From NCBI RefSeq assembly GCF_023159225.1, contig NC_063168.1, positions 40,599,562-40,663,561 on the forward strand: a stretch of DNA of 64,000 nucleotides. The letters are read 5' to 3'. The notes under the pieces are model-generated. The model was not told the origin of the DNA, searched no databases, and saw only the letters and a list, made by a program, of their open reading frames with translations. The number at the start of each line of letters is the position of its first letter. The first letter of the stretch is position 1. The translations under genes were made by a program, and so were the position numbers. Shown here piece after piece: positions 8,562 through 23,500 of this stretch. The stretch comes from Perognathus longimembris pacificus (Eukaryota > Chordata > Mammalia > Rodentia > Heteromyidae).

Positions 8562-11500
8562 GTAAAGTAAATTCAAGGTATGGAAGGCTGTGCCTACAAG
8601 CTGGATTAATTTTTAAAAAGGTGGTAATATGTGGTAATACGTGGTAGTATTTGTTTCCCTTTCTGTAATCCTAAAATAACTGCCTTATCTGTTTAGGATA
8701 GTAAGATTGCCGCCTTGGATTATGTCAGTTTAATGCTCCATCTGGACATCTATAAATATTGTCTTTTATGTGGAAGTGCTTGTGTGGCTTATTTTTATTG
8801 ACTGTGCTAGGGGAGGTGTCAGAAGTCGTCTACTGTTTGAATTTAAGCCCAGTAGTTCCTGATCCTATTTGTTCTTCTTTTTCTAAACAAAAGGAACAGT
8901 GCTACTGAGATTGAGGTTAAGTATTTTGTTGGGATTAGTCTTCTTTTGAGCACTTTTCAGTTTCCTTAATTTGGGAAGACTTTCAATTTCTTGGACTTTG
9001 TAGAAGATACGGCAGAGCGTATGCCAAAGTGCCAGCTTTCATAGTGCTTATATTCCTATCAGAGAAGAAAAAGAATACATACCTATGATGAAACAAAATT
9101 ATTTCAGAATATAAAAAGTATTGTGTAGAAAATAAAACTAGTGAATAGAGAGTAAGAGTGTGCTATTACACATATCATTACAACTCTGCTTTCAATTACT
9201 TCATGCTATAGCTTTGGATCATCCATGACAAGATTTGTGATACCGATACCAGACAAATCAGCCAGTGCCGAAAATTGGCTGTTTGCCACAGGGTGAACCA
9301 GTTAAATATTGATCAGTGCACCATGATGTGAAGGGACTCTAGGAGAGGAAGGAGATAGGAGGAACACTAATGGAGATTAACCACTATGATCTGGCACATA
9401 AACCAGAAGCTTGATTTCCATTATTTACTTAGTATATGCATAATTGCTGTTAGAGGCAGTTACATATATCCTTATTTTATTAATGAGAAGACCAAAGTTC
9501 AGAGAAGTTGACTTATTAAATGTTATGTCATAAACTAGAGAATATTTGGTTTGAACTTATTTCTCTCTGGCCTTATTTATTTTATATTACTGTATTATAT
9601 TTCATTAGTTATATGTATTTGGGTTAGTCCTGAGTCTTGAACTCAGGGCTTGGGCTTTCTCTAAGCTTTTTTGCTCAAGGTTAGCACTCTACTATTTAAG
9701 CCACACCTCCACTACTGGCTTTTCAGCCTCCTGAGTAGTTAGGATTACAGGCATGGGTCACCACATCCTGGCTTCATTTTATTTTATTTTTAATCAGGCT
9801 ATATTTCTGAAATGGCTTGAGAGGTTTTATTTCTTTCTTTTCTTTGTCTTAGAAGTACAGGGTTTGAATTTAGGCCCTCAGGCTAGCTAAGCAGGTGTTC
9901 TATAACCCTAGCCATGTCTCCAGCTCTTTTTACTTTACCTTTCAGATAGGGTGTTGTGCTGTAGCCCAGATTGGTCTTGGATTGAGATCCTCCAACGACC
10001 TTTTTCAGAGTGGCTAGATTACATTTGGTGGGTGCCACAATGCCTGGCTTCTTTTTAGAGATAGGATCTCCCTAACTTTTTTTTTTTGCCTGGGTTGGCC
10101 TTAGACTACAATCCTTTTTCCTTTCTCTACCTCATGAACAGCTATGATTTAAGGTGTTTGACCCATACCAGGCCCTGTTTGATTCTGTAATTTACATCAA
10201 GATCTATTCTGAGAACAGCACATGTTCTTCTTACTCAAACTATAGAAGAGCATTCAAGTTTGATAAGGATTTCTTAGAGATTTAATATGCACACATGTTT
10301 CTTTCTTTCTCCACTTTAGCATACAATATATTTGCATGTCTTTCCTGTATTAGAAATTTGGTATAATAATTGACATATCTCCGAAGCTTGTCTTCTTTGG
10401 GGCTAATAATAATCTTTAGTGGCAGTTAACCATGCTATTCAGTATTAAACCTCTTGTTGTGAAGGTCACTTAATATCTTTAAACTAATTAGAATATATAG
10501 CTAAACAAATATTTTTTATTTGGCAAATAAGTGATCTAGCTTGTATTAATTTTTATTAGTTCATGTTAAACAACAGAATATATTGTTAAACCAGCACAAT
10601 TAATTATAGGTAAGCTTATATATTAGTTCATATTAAACAACAGAATATACTGTTAAATCAGCACAATTAATTATAGGTGTTGACAATCCTTAACTAAATA
10701 AGGCAGTGTAGGATAGTTATTAAGACTTATGGTCAGGGCTGGGAATGTGGCTTAGTGGTAGAGTGCTTGCCTAGCATACATGAAGTCCTGGGTGGCACTG
10801 TGGCTCAAGTGGTAGAGCTCTAGCCTTGAGCAAAAGAAGCTCAGGGATAGTGCCCAGGCTTGGAGTTCAAGCCCCAGGACTGGCAGGGGGAAAAAAAAAA
10901 AAGGAAGAGTTATGGCCAGATGAACCTGCTGTGACTGTTTGGTGTGACTTTGAGCTTTTTTTTTTCCCCCTCAAGTCTAGTACTCTACCATTACAGCTCC
11001 ATATCCCACATTTTCTCTTTCCTTTGGTGGTTAATTGGAGAAGAGTCTTATGGACTTTCCTGCCTTGGCTGGCTTCAAAACTTCAAGCTCAGTCATCAGT
11101 TCTTAGACTCTTGAATAACTAGGATTATGGATGTTAAGCCACAATCAACTGGCAGCAAGCAGATTTTCTAATGTCTCAATGGTCGGCTTTCAGCTGAAAG
11201 ATAGAAATACTGTTGTTCTTGCTCAGACCAGAAACTGGCTCATCCTTAATTCATTCCTTTTTTCTCATCTCCCTCATCCAATCAAAAAATACTTATGATT
11301 ACAGGTGTTGTTATCTGTGAACCACATATCCCCATATATACTGCATAATCAGACTACTTTTCACTGCTTTTAATACCTTTGTCTGGTCTATATTATTTCT
11401 TTTTTTTTCTGCTTTGTAGTCTTTTATTTTTATTGAAAGTTCATCAAAGAAATTTAAACAACTTTTTCCCATACATTTAACAGAACATATACCCTGCTTC

Positions 11501-14500
11501 AATCATCAAAATAAAATGTATTGCTCCTACTAATAGAGGACAATCACTTCCTTTGAGTAACAAACCTCATCTTCATTAACAGGAGAATGTAGTGTAAGTT
11601 TATTTAATACAATATAAGCTCTTTTTTATTACCTCCTGCCTTCTTTACTTTAAAATTACAAATATTGACCAGGTAAAAGATGATTTCTTTTTTTTTTTTC
11701 TTATTTATTGTCAAAGTGATGTACAGAGAGGTTACAGTTTCATTGGGCATTGGGTACATTTCTTGTACTGTTTGTTATCTCCTCTTTTATTCCCCCCTGC
11801 CCCTCCCCTTTTCCCTCTCCCTCCATGAATTGTTCAGTTGGTTTACACCAAACAGTTTTGCAAGTATTGCTGTAGTTGTTTGTCTTTTTATCCTTTGTCT
11901 CTCTATATTGGTATTCCCTTTCACTTTCCTAGTTCTAATACCAGTATATACAGTTTCCATTGTACTCAGATAAGATACAGTGATTGTGCGAGTACAACCA
12001 CAGGAAGGGGATACAAGAAGATCATCAACAATAGAAGCTATGGTTTCACATGGCATGTTGAAAGTAATTACAACAGTGATATAACACTCATTTCCATAAC
12101 ATGGAGTTCATTTCACTTAGCATTATCTTATGCATTCATAGGGGCATAGCTATTAGGCTCTTGTGATCCTCTGCTGTGACTAGCCTAAACCTGTGCTAAT
12201 TATTCCCTATGAGGAAAGACCATAGAGTCCATGTTTCTTTGGGTCTGGTTCACTTCACTTAGTATAATTTTTTCCAAGTCCTTCCATTTCCTTATGAATG
12301 GCCATAAAATAAATGCAAATCAAAACAACATTGAGATTCCATTTCACCCCAGTAAGAATGTCCTCTATCAAGAAAACTAACAATAATCTATATTATTTCT
12401 TGACTGGATTGCTGCAATAATATCCTAACAGATCTGTTTTCTGCTTTTGTTTTCTACCCATAACTCATTATGATATCAGAAATTTATTTGTTTATTTAAT
12501 TTTGTTATTGAGTATACAAAGAGATTACAAGTTCCTAAGTCAGGTTATGAGTATAATACATCTTGATCAATGTCACCCCTTTCAACACGCTCCCCTATTT
12601 TTTCTTCTCCTATCCTTAAAATTTATTTTTTGTGCTTCTGGAGATTAAGCCCAGGGCCTCATGTATACTAGGCAAGCACTTCCCCTCTGATATATACACC
12701 CCCCCCCCCATGATCTGTTTGAAAGATATCAGACTATTCTGTTCAAAATTCTAGGGACCAGGAATATGGCCTAGTGGTAAAGTGTTCGCCTTGTATACAT
12801 GAAGCCCTTGGTTTGATTCCTTAGCACCACATATATATAGAAAAAGCCAGAAGTGACTCTGTGGCTCAAGTGGTAAGAGTGCTAGCTTTGAGCAAAAAGA
12901 AGCCAGGGACAGTGCTCAGACCCTGAGTTTAAGCCCCAGGACTGGCAAAAACCAAAACCAAACCAAACAAAAAACTCTGCAGCAGCTCCTTATTTTCTTG
13001 TGAGTAAAACACTACTGTATAGTATTTTGCAATAGTCTGCATATAAAATAATTTACTTAATTACTTGCCTATAAATGGACATTTTTCTAGGTAAAGTTTT
13101 GCTATTAAAAGTAGTGCTTAGTAAACATGGTTCTCAGTGTACAAGTATGAGCGTTTCAGTAGCATGATTTTAGTAGTGAAATTGCTGGTTCATAAAATAT
13201 GTTAACATGAAGGCTTTCTAGAGAAATAGAACCAATTTGACACACACACACACACACACGTGGAATTTCCTAAGGGAAATGTGATTATAGAGACTGGAAA
13301 GTCTCATCGTTAAAGATAGAGAACCAAGTAAACAAGTATTATAATGCAGTCTAGGTCAGAAGATCTGTGAACCAGAGAAACAGTGGTGAAACTCTGCCTA
13401 GGATCTGATTGGTGAACTGGTTTAAATTCCTGAGTGTGAAGGCTAAAGAGCAGGATTTCTGATCTCAAGAATAGGAGAAGATAGTGTAGCTTAGGAGAAA
13501 ACAAATGCTTCTTCTGCTTTTTGTTGTTGTTGTTCTATTGGGCTTCAGTAGATTGCTCAATCTTATTCAGTGTGTAGGTTATTGACAAATTATGTTTTAG
13601 CAGGTATCTTGCTATAATTGTCACATAAAATTAACTATTGATATTAAGATATTGATAGATACTACTATGTTGTATTCTTCCAGTAATAAATAAAGAAATC
13701 CAGTTCATACTAGCTTGAACAAAGGGATTATAGTAGCTCATGTAAATGCTAGGTCTGAATGCAAAAAAGTCTTTGCAGGCATTACTGGACTCTAGTGATC
13801 ATATGATTTCATTAGGACTTTGAGCCTCCCTTTCCTCTCTGCATTTTTCTGTGATGATCTTATTCTCAAGTAGGATTTCTTTCAGATTTACCTCAGTTTT
13901 AAAGAACTGTTGGGCTGGACATGGTGGATCACACTTGTGATCCCTGCTACCTAGGAGGCAGAGACAGGAGGATTTCTGTTCAAGACCATCTGGGGAAAAA
14001 GTTAGCAAGATCCTATCTCAATCAAATCAAAATGAAACATTTTAATTTGAAGAGAAATGGATGAATTGGATAACATCATATTAATCAAGACAAGACAGAC
14101 TCAGAAAGCCAAATATGTTTTCACTCATATGGAAGCTAGATAGAAGGCAAATATTTGTGTACATGTACATATGTACACACATACACACATGATTCTAACT
14201 GGGACTTTGTAGGAGGATGAGGGGAATGGAGGAAGTAAGAAGAAAGAGAAAGGGTGAATACTTTAAAAATTCAATGCAGCTATGTATGAAGTTAGAAATT
14301 TCAGTGAAAGCTATTGGCTAATAGGGAATTGGGGAAACGGGAAGAGAAATCAATGGAGGGCTACTCTAAGCTATGCTATATGCTTATCTGAAATACCATA
14401 GTGAAACTCCTTGGTACAACTAATGAGCACTAAAATGAAAAAAAAGAAAAGATTAACAGGAAAGTGAAACAGACTGTTGGAGAGGGTGGGCACCAATGCT

Positions 14501-17500
14501 GGGGGATTGAGTTGATGAACAAACAGGGTGAATGAGTATAAATATATGGTGGAAGTAATTTATTTGTGCCTGTTGTAATTTTTTAAATTGTAAAAAGGAT
14601 ATACAGAGGAGCTACAGTTACATAAGTCAGGTAATGAGTATACTTCTTTTTGAACACTGTCACCCTTCCCTCATTTTTCTCCCAGTTTTTTCCCTCCTGA
14701 CTCTTCCCCCCTCAAGTTGTATAGTTCATTTTCAACATAGCATCTAGTGAGTATCACTGCTGAATTTGTCCCACAGTTTCTGTGCTTCCCCTTCCCCTCA
14801 ACGAAGACAAAGGGTACAAAAATAAAAACAGAAACAAAAGGGGAAAAACAAAGAAACAGTACAATAAAAAACTTCTTTTTTTAAACTTAGTTTTATTGAC
14901 AAGGTGTTGTACAGAGGGGTTATAGTCGCATATACAAGGTAACGAGTACATTTCTTGTCACTTCTTATTTCCATTTCTTGGAGTTCATTTTGATAAGCAT
15001 CCTTTTATTAAGCCCTTAATGTGATCCTATCCTAAGAATATTTCCCTTTGGTCTCACTGTGTGAATGTTTAGAGTCCTGCTTAATTAATCATGTCCAAGT
15101 GCAATTTTTTGCCTTTTTCTATCCATTGGGTTTACTTATAGATTAATAGGCACATCCAATTATTACAAATGGAGACCATGCAACCCATGTTTATTTGACT
15201 CTGGCTTATTTTGCTTAGAATAATTTTTTCTAAGTCTTTCCATTTCCTTGTGGATGTGCTGATGTCATTCTTTCTGATGAAAGCATAGAATTCCATTGTC
15301 TATATATACCACATTTTCTTGACCCACTCGACCAGTGAGGGGCATCTGGGTTGATTCCCTATCTTGGCTTTGATAATGCTGCAATGGACATGGTTGTGCT
15401 GGTGGCTTTAATGTGGTCTAGTTTGTGGTCATTTGGATAAATGCCCAGGAGTGGAATCTGTTGCAAATGTTTTAACAAAGGGGATTGGGATGGGGAGAGT
15501 GATAAAAGGGGTGAGGTTGATTTGAATCTATTGTATACATGTGTGGAAATGTTCAAATGAAACCGTCTTTGCTCAGTTAGTATGAACTACTGAAAAAAAA
15601 ACAAAAGTGGTGTCACCCAGTGGCTCACACTTGTAATACCAGCTCTTCAGAAGGCTGAGATCTGAGGATCACAATGAAACTATCTCCAATTAACTGGCAA
15701 GAAAGCTGGATTGTAGATGTAGCTAAAGTGATAGTATACTAGCCATAAGCAGAAAAGTCAAATGAGAGCAATGAGGCCTTGAGTTCAAGCTCCAGTACCA
15801 GCACAAAGCAAACAGACAAAAACAAGACAGAATTGGTGACACATGCTTGTGCCCTAGCTATTCTAGGGGTTAAGGTAGGAGGATTGTGTTCTAGGACAGT
15901 TAATACAGGTCCTTATTTGGAGAAGAAAGGAAAAGATTGGAGTTGGTTGCTCAACCAGTAGAGCATGTACCTACCAAACATAGGATCCCGAATTTTATGT
16001 TGTTTAGAAGTTAGCAACAACAGCAACAACAAAAACCCCAAAAGTTACACATTCACACCCAAAACCCAAAGAATAAACAAAAAATGCAAGTATTCTGTTA
16101 TTAATCCTTTGCCTATTACACATGTTTCAGGTATTTTCTATATATTTTCTTAGTCTTTTACTTTTTTTTTCTTTTTCTTTTATTGTTAAAGTGAAGTACA
16201 GATGGATTACAGTTTCATATGAAAGGCAGTGAGTACATTTCTTGTTCAACTTATTACCTCCTCCCTCATTTTCTCCCCCTCCCCCTCATTTGCTTTTCTT
16301 GTGGTGTCAATTTCTCTGTTATGTTTTCAAGCCTCTTCTCCACTGATTTCTTCCCTGCATCTTCTATTCATGGTTTCCAAGGTTTGAGAATTTTGCTCAT
16401 GATAAAATTCCTTGTGTTGTGTAAATTATTTTGTATGTAATCTTTTCCTAGACTTCCTAACATAGTAAACTGATATAAATTATGTAAAGGTCTTAAGCAT
16501 ATACCTGATAAACAATGTTTATCATTTTGTGATCATCATGTATAAAATTTGTATGGCCTCATTTAAATTCTGACTCAGGCACTGAGAGACATGGATCTCA
16601 AGTTTTAACTTTTTTGGGTAAGGAAAGCCATGTGGTTTTGCTTTACTTTTTCGAGGTTAGCAAAAAAGAAACAAAAACAAAAAAACAAAAGTAAGTCTGT
16701 TGCCTGTCTCTACCACTATTATAAGTAATAGCTATGCAGTTTATTATTCATAAGTGAAAAGGGTACCTTACGTCAGCAGACAGGGTGTGGTGTCACTTGC
16801 AGAGTGTTAAGGTCTGCTCTTGTCACTGTTGCACAGATGGCCTCAGCCCTAAAATGTAAACAAGAACAAACTCAAAAGTTTGTTATAAATGACCTAACAT
16901 GCTCTTGTGTTTGGCATTAGGAAGCCTTTAATGCTGCTAACATTTAAAATTTGTGTAAGTAGATTAGTAGAAACTACTTTGCCTTCTGCTGAAGATAAAA
17001 TAGAGGTTATAACATTAAACATTAAAAGTGAGTATGATAAGCTAATTTTTTCAAGAAGCCCTCTTGCCAGGAAAGTCAGAGAGTAGTTGGTGGTCTAGGA
17101 AAACATGGACACAATCCCTTTGGTGAAACTGACATATTTTAAGGAACACAGTTTGTCATTGGAACTTGGGTACTGAAAACCATAAAGTGATACTTTGGAG
17201 ACTCTATTAAATTTATAACAACTGCTAGAGCACATCAGTACAGTAATGGTTACATATCTACTATTTTTTTTAGTGTTTTACAAAATTTAAAACTATTCCT
17301 AAGTTTGCTGAGCCCCACTGAGAGTTAGGCCAGCAGTATTTTTACTGCATAATTCGAGCCTGAGGGAATTTAAGTAAATTGCCCAAATCTTAATCCAAAT
17401 TATAATTGAAGATGCCAGCCTGAGTCTTCCAACTCCAAATGTTATCTTTCTGGCCTACTGGTTTTAAAGTTAGCTAAATAAATCTTTTTTATGTATAGTA

Positions 17501-20500
17501 ATTGATACAATTATTTCTCATGTTTAGAAATGTTTTTCTAGTTATGCCAGAGGTTGTGTTCCTTTTTCCCAGAGTTACTTGCATGTTAGAGGTAGGAAAA
17601 AATTCTTTTCCTTGAAGAGTGGAAGCCTCTATATAAACTTTTGGGATTTTTTTTTTTCTTGGCTGGGTGTTAAACCCAGGTTCGCATGAGCTTCACCCCT
17701 AGCCCTGGAATTCTTTTGTTTGGAATTTATTTCTTCTCTTTCAGTTATTTATTTACACCTGCATGGACTCATGGATATTTATTCAGGGATATCGTCTAAT
17801 ATGATGTTATTTATTTTGTGTTCAAACCGTTTTGGTCATTAGCTACCCTTTCAGATTGGTTCCTATATGCTTTTGACATGGATCATTTTTTTTTTTTTTT
17901 TTTTTTTTTGGCCAGTCCTGGGCCTTGGACTCAGGGCCTGAGCACTGTCCCTGGCTTCCTTTTGCTCAAGGCTAGCACTCTGCCACTTGAGCCACAGCGC
18001 CACTTCTGGCCGTTTTCTGTATATGTGGTGCTGGGGAATCAAACCCAGGGCCTCATGTATACGAGGCAAGCTCTCTTGCCACTAGGCCATATCCCCAGCC
18101 CGACATGGATCATTTTGAAATTGTAATAACTTTTACAAAATTTTTAATTAGAATTTTTTTCTTGAATATTAATTTTTTTTTCTGAGCCTATACTATGCTG
18201 CAGGCTTATTTTGTATTTTCCCCTCCTAATCCTCAACATTTTCACAAAACACCTAGTTTCTTTTCTTGGGAGAATGATATTCAAAACTAATATCTGGCCA
18301 GGCACCAGTGGCTCACACCTGTAATCCTAGCTACTAAGGAGTCTGAGGCCCAAGTACCTGAGTTTAAAGCCAGCCTGGGCAGGAAAGTTTGTGAGACTCT
18401 TCTCTTCAATTAACCACCAAAAAGCTGGCAGTGGAGCTGTAGCTCTAATGGTAGAGTACTAACCTGATGCAAAATGCTCAGGGACTGTCAGTGCTTGGCC
18501 CTGAGTTTAAGCCTCAGGATGTGCACAAAAGGAAAAACCCAAGATCAGGGATGGAGTATGCTCACTGCTACTGGTGTGTCGTTGCTTTTAGGCCTTTGCA
18601 TTAGACATAGCTGGAAAGTATTTTTAAGGATTATTATCTATTTATACACATATAACTGATTATTTCTTTAGCTATCTATATTGAGTTAATAGTATTTAGT
18701 CTTCTTGATTTGTTTTTTTTTTTCTGTTGTTTTGGCCAGTCCTGGGCCTTGGACTCAGGGCCTGAGCACTGTCCCTGGCTTCCTTTTGCTCAAGGCTAGC
18801 ACTCTGCCACTTGAGCCACAGCGCCACTTCTGGCTGTTTTCTGTATATGTGGTGCTGGGGAATCGAACCCAGGGCCTCATGTATACGAGGCAAGCTCTCT
18901 TGCCACTAGGCCATATACCCAGCCCATGTTTAGTCTTCTTAAACTCTAATCCTGTACCATATTTCAGGTTCCTTTTAACCTCTTCACTTTGCTTATATGT
19001 AGTAGTTTTACTTAATTTTTTAAAATTTATAAAAATGACTCCATTAAGGTTCACTCTTTCTGAACTGTCTGGAATTAAACATTTTCTTTCTAATAGAAGA
19101 GAACATCCTTTCTTATTTTCAAAAGAAAACTCCTTGGCTGCTTCAGTAGTATGACATTGACCTTTTCAAATATCACCTCTTCTAGTCTCTCACTACTTTT
19201 TTTGGCTCCTTCTCTCCCAAGTATTTTACTTTTCCGTCTTTAGGATGTGGTTGTCAATACCTAAATCTAGATTTCCCTTGGTATCCTATTTATATTTCTA
19301 AATTCTTTGTTGTTCTTACATATCATATCCTACTTTTAGCAAGTCAAATTACTATACCAATTGTAAAACTAACAAGAAAGAGTTCTATGGGCATTTTTGT
19401 CAGACTTATCTTAAATTTATTATTTTGGATTTTTTTGTTTTTGAAACAGTTATTATTTAGTACTGGCTGGCTTGGACCTTGATATGTAGTCCATGCTGGC
19501 CTCAAATTTATGGTCCTCCCAAGTGCTGGGATTACAGGTATGTGTCACCAAGCTTGGCAAGAATTAGTATCTTTATAATACTGATTTTTTCCCCCATTTA
19601 GGATCCTTCCACCTTTATCAATTACATCTGTCTGTCTGTCTGTATCTATTTATCTACCTACCTACCTCCCTATGTAATCTGTCCATCCCTAGACATTTGT
19701 GGTTCTAGTTTTTCATATAATTTGTATGTATATAAAACTATAAGGAGGGCTGGGAATGTGGCTTAGCAGTAGAGTGCTTGCCTAGCATGCATGAGGCCCT
19801 GGGTTCGATTCCTCACCACCACATAAACAGAAAAAGCCAGAAGTGGCACTGTGGCTCAATTGGTAGAATGCTAGCCTTGAGCAAAAGAAAACCAGGGACA
19901 GTACTCAGGACCTGATTTCAAGCCCCAGGACTGGCAAAAAAACAAAACAAAATTACAAGGATAATATGTAAAAGCTGACTGATCTCTGACTAATTTAAGC
20001 GAAATAATCTGAACAATTTCTGAAGTTTTTTTTTTTTGTTGTTGTTGTTGTTGGTCATGGGGCTTGAACTCGGGGCCTGGGCACTGTCTCGGAGCAATAC
20101 AGCTCAAGGCTAGTACTCTGCCACTTGAGCCACAGCACCACTTCTGGTTTTCTGGTGGTTAATTGGAGGTAAGAGTCTCATGGACTTTCCTATCCAGGCT
20201 GGCTTTGAACTGCAGTCCTCCAATCTTAGCCTCCTGAGTAGCTAGAATTATAGGTGTGAGCCATTAGCACCTGGCTGAAGAATTGTTCCTAAGATAAACT
20301 ATGCTGTATTCTGTGACATTTATGGACCTTTTCTCTGAATACATGTACTTGTAAGCTGTTTTTGAATGTTATAACAGTCTTTTTTTTTTTAAATCAGTGA
20401 GTTACAGTTACAAGAATGGTTAGTTATTTTAGTCAGGGTATTAGTTTCAATTCTGGTATGTCTAGAATGTGTGTGTGTGTGTACATATGTATTTGTATAT

Positions 20501-23500
20501 TACTCTCAGAAATGCCTTTACGATTCACCTCAAACCATCCTTAATTATGTGCTTAGAATTTCACTGGTTTGGAAGCAGAGGTAAGAAAATCACTTCTTAA
20601 TGTTATGGAGTTTAAAATACTTTAATGTCAGTGTTATTCACCTCATTTGAATGCTATAAGAATGTATAGTTTTTCATCAGAAGTACACTTCTGAAATAAA
20701 TTCCCAAGTCCCCACATATAATGTGTGTAACTGTTTAGCTTCTTTGGAGTACATTCTTTTTGGTGTGTCTTCATGTTGTTAGTTGAATACAAGGAAGTAA
20801 TGCTAAAACATAACTCTGATGGAATTTAGGAATCAGACTTAATGGTATTTCAATAAATCTTACTCAAGCAACGTTGTGTTGCCTCCTGCTGAGCTTTTGT
20901 GTTATTTTCAACTCCTGCGACTTCTCTTTGCCCATCAAAAACTCAGAGAACATACAATGGAATTTTATGTATCTATTAGAAGGAATAACTTAGCCCCATT
21001 TATGAGGAGATGGAAAGACTTGGAAAAAATCATACAAAGTGAAGTGAGCCAGACCCAAAGAAACAAACTGTATGCTTTCACTCATTGGAAACAATTAGTA
21101 CTTGGCTAGGATAGTCCTAGCAGAGGAGCCCAATAGCTCAATGTGCATATGATCACATAAGATGATCAATCCTAGGCAAAATGAACTACAAGACTTGGAA
21201 ATAAGTGGTTTGTCTTTGTTGTTATTTCCAGTGTACCCTATGAAATTATGCCTTTTTCTTTTGTCTTTCTTCCCCATGGTTTTACCCACTGTAACTGACT
21301 TTGGCACACTGGGTATTGTATGTTTGTTTATTGGAACTAGGGGAGGGGAACACTAAAATGGAGACACAAAGGGTAAAAGGTAAACCAATGCAACAGCAAT
21401 ACTTAGAAGACAATATGCTGTAAACCAACTGTACATCTCAGGGGAGGGTGGGGAGGGAACTGAAAGTGGAGAGGGAACCGAGGGTGGGGAGGGAACTGCG
21501 GAGGGTGGAAGGTGGGAGAAAAACGAAGGAGGAGGTAACAAGTTTGATAAGAAATGTACTCACTGCCTTACATATGTAACTGTAACCTCTCTGTACATTA
21601 CTTTGACAATAAAAAAAGTTTTAAAAAAAGAAACCAGAATGCTAGAGGAAATAGTCAAAAGCATTTAATTAACTAATTATCGACAGTACTGAGGCTTGAA
21701 CACAAGACCTGACACTTTTTGTTTTTTTGGCTTTTTTTGCTCAGTCCTGGTGTTCTGCCATTTGAGCAATAGCACCACTTCCAGCTTTTTAGTGGCTCAT
21801 TAGAGATAGAGTCTCAGAGACTTTCTTGCCTGAGCTGGCTGTGATCCTCAGTTCTCAGTCTTCTGAGTAGCTAAGATTACATTTTAATATTTCATTAAAT
21901 TTCTCTCTCTCTTTTTTTTTTTTTTTGCTTTAAAACCCAAGGCGCACAAGTGCTAATCTTCTAGTTGACAGATTTTTATTCTTCCACAGAGTCATCTGAA
22001 AACTACATTCAGACAAAGACTTTTGAGGGTTTCTGCGCATTACATCTCGCTGCAAGTCAAGGACATTGGAAGATTGTACAGATTCTTTTAGAAGCTGGGG
22101 CAGATCCTAATGCAACTACTTTAGAAGAAACCACACCATTATTTTTAGGTGATGTATATACTATTTGTGGTACAGTTAAAAATTTTAATGTTAATTATTT
22201 TATTTTGTCAACAAAACTGTTAGAACATGTCCTTTTGGTAAATATTACATCACCACTTCTGTGGTTTTGAAACTGGAAAGGTATTTTTAGAGTTTCCCCC
22301 TCTTGTTTTCTATTTTTGGGTGGTGGTAGCACCTGGACCCTAAGTTTGTTAAAAGTTTGAAAATCTGTTTTTAGTTGGCACTGTTATAGTTTTTCTTTGT
22401 GTAGTGCATAAATTGTAGCAGTGTTACAAGGTTACTCAAGAATGTTTTATGCTTGCTTTTTCTTGGCATTAAGAAATTAAGAAGCTTTTATAAAAGCAAT
22501 CACTAGCTAATCCTTTAATGCCAGTTAATTTGTGGCCTGTTCAGACTTATTCAATTACAGAGTTTTTAAAATTCTTTAAAGATGACAGACAAATTCTAAG
22601 TGGCACACTTTCAGAACTCCTTTTTGCCTTTCCTCCCTCCCTCCCTTCTTTCTATCTTCCTAAACATTCCCTCTCCTCCCTCTCCTCCATCTCTTTCTAC
22701 TTTCTACTGAGAATTGAACCCAGTACTCTGATTCATGCTAAGCATGTCTTTTACTACTTGAGCTATATCCCCAGGCCTAGGCTCTGGCTCTCTTCTTTTT
22801 TCTGTTTCTGAGACAAAGTCTTGCTGCATATCCCAGGCTGGTCTTGCACTGAAGATCCTCCTACCTCAGCCTCCTGAGTACTGGGATTACAGATGTGTAC
22901 CAGCATACCTAACCTCCCTTCTTTCCTCTCTCTTGCTTCCTCTCTTGAGTTCTTTCCTCTGTTGCATACACATTCACATGCACATGCATGTACACACACA
23001 CACACACACACACACAGTAAATATTCTAAGGATAGGGTTTTTTTATGGGGTGGTGGAGGAAATAAAGATCCTATGCTTGGGATAGTGCTGCTGCTGCTGC
23101 TGCTGCTGCTGCTCCTCCTCCTCCTCCTCCTCTTCCTCCTCCTCTTCCCCCTCCTCCCCCTCCTCCCCCTCCTCCCCCTCCTCCCCCTCCCCCCTCCCCC
23201 TCCCCTCCTCTTTCCCCTGCCCCTCTCCCTCCTATAGGGCTATTTTCTATTATAGGTTAACTTGATGGCTTTTAGAAATGTAAAGAGCTGGGTCCAGTGG
23301 CTCACGCCTATAATCCTAGCTACCCAGGAGGTTGTGATCTGAGGATCAAGATTCAAAGCCAACCCGGGCAGGAATGTCTGTGAGACTCTTTATCTCCAAC
23401 TAACCACCAGAAAACCAAAAGTGGTGCTATGGCTCAAGTGGTAGAGCACTAACCTTGAGCTGAAGAGCTTAGGGACAGCACCCAGGTCCAGAGTTCAAGC

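Larger units (their letters stand above)
8562..21989 (+). other. ASB3 intron 2 (13.4 kb)
   Basis: No exon-like open frame with splice sites was found. The intron holds L1 pieces (11680-12400, 12485-12610, 14040-14560, 14575-15592, 16165-16350, 20930-21636), SINEs itemised separately, old B1/ID remnants at 9615-9772, 9850-10175 and 17648-17706, a 67-bp tandem duplication at 10555-10677 and a short CA run at 13242-13258. Stretches 8570-9600, 10180-10550, 16350-17640 and 20280-20870 look unique and featureless. Confidence 0.65.

Noticed and set aside
8562..8647. ASB3 reading continuing past 8561
   Set aside because: The frame runs on for about 28 codons, but a GTAAAG donor is present and the next exon restores the family sequence in phase.
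13242..13259. CRISPR-like or regularly spaced array
   Set aside because: Only simple microsatellites occur; no spaced direct repeats of uniform length were found anywhere in the window.
17863..18126. Recurrent open frames of 60-150 codons at many positions, with similar peptides on either strand (for example near 5000-5400, 18700-19150, 24400-24600, 36700-37100, 43140-43440)
   Set aside because: They coincide with copies of the tRNA-like dimeric SINE, whose consensus happens to be open in two frames. The peptides repeat because the DNA repeats.
22893..23237. 114-codon open frame rich in Leu and Pro
   Set aside because: It is the translation of CA, CTG and CTC microsatellites.
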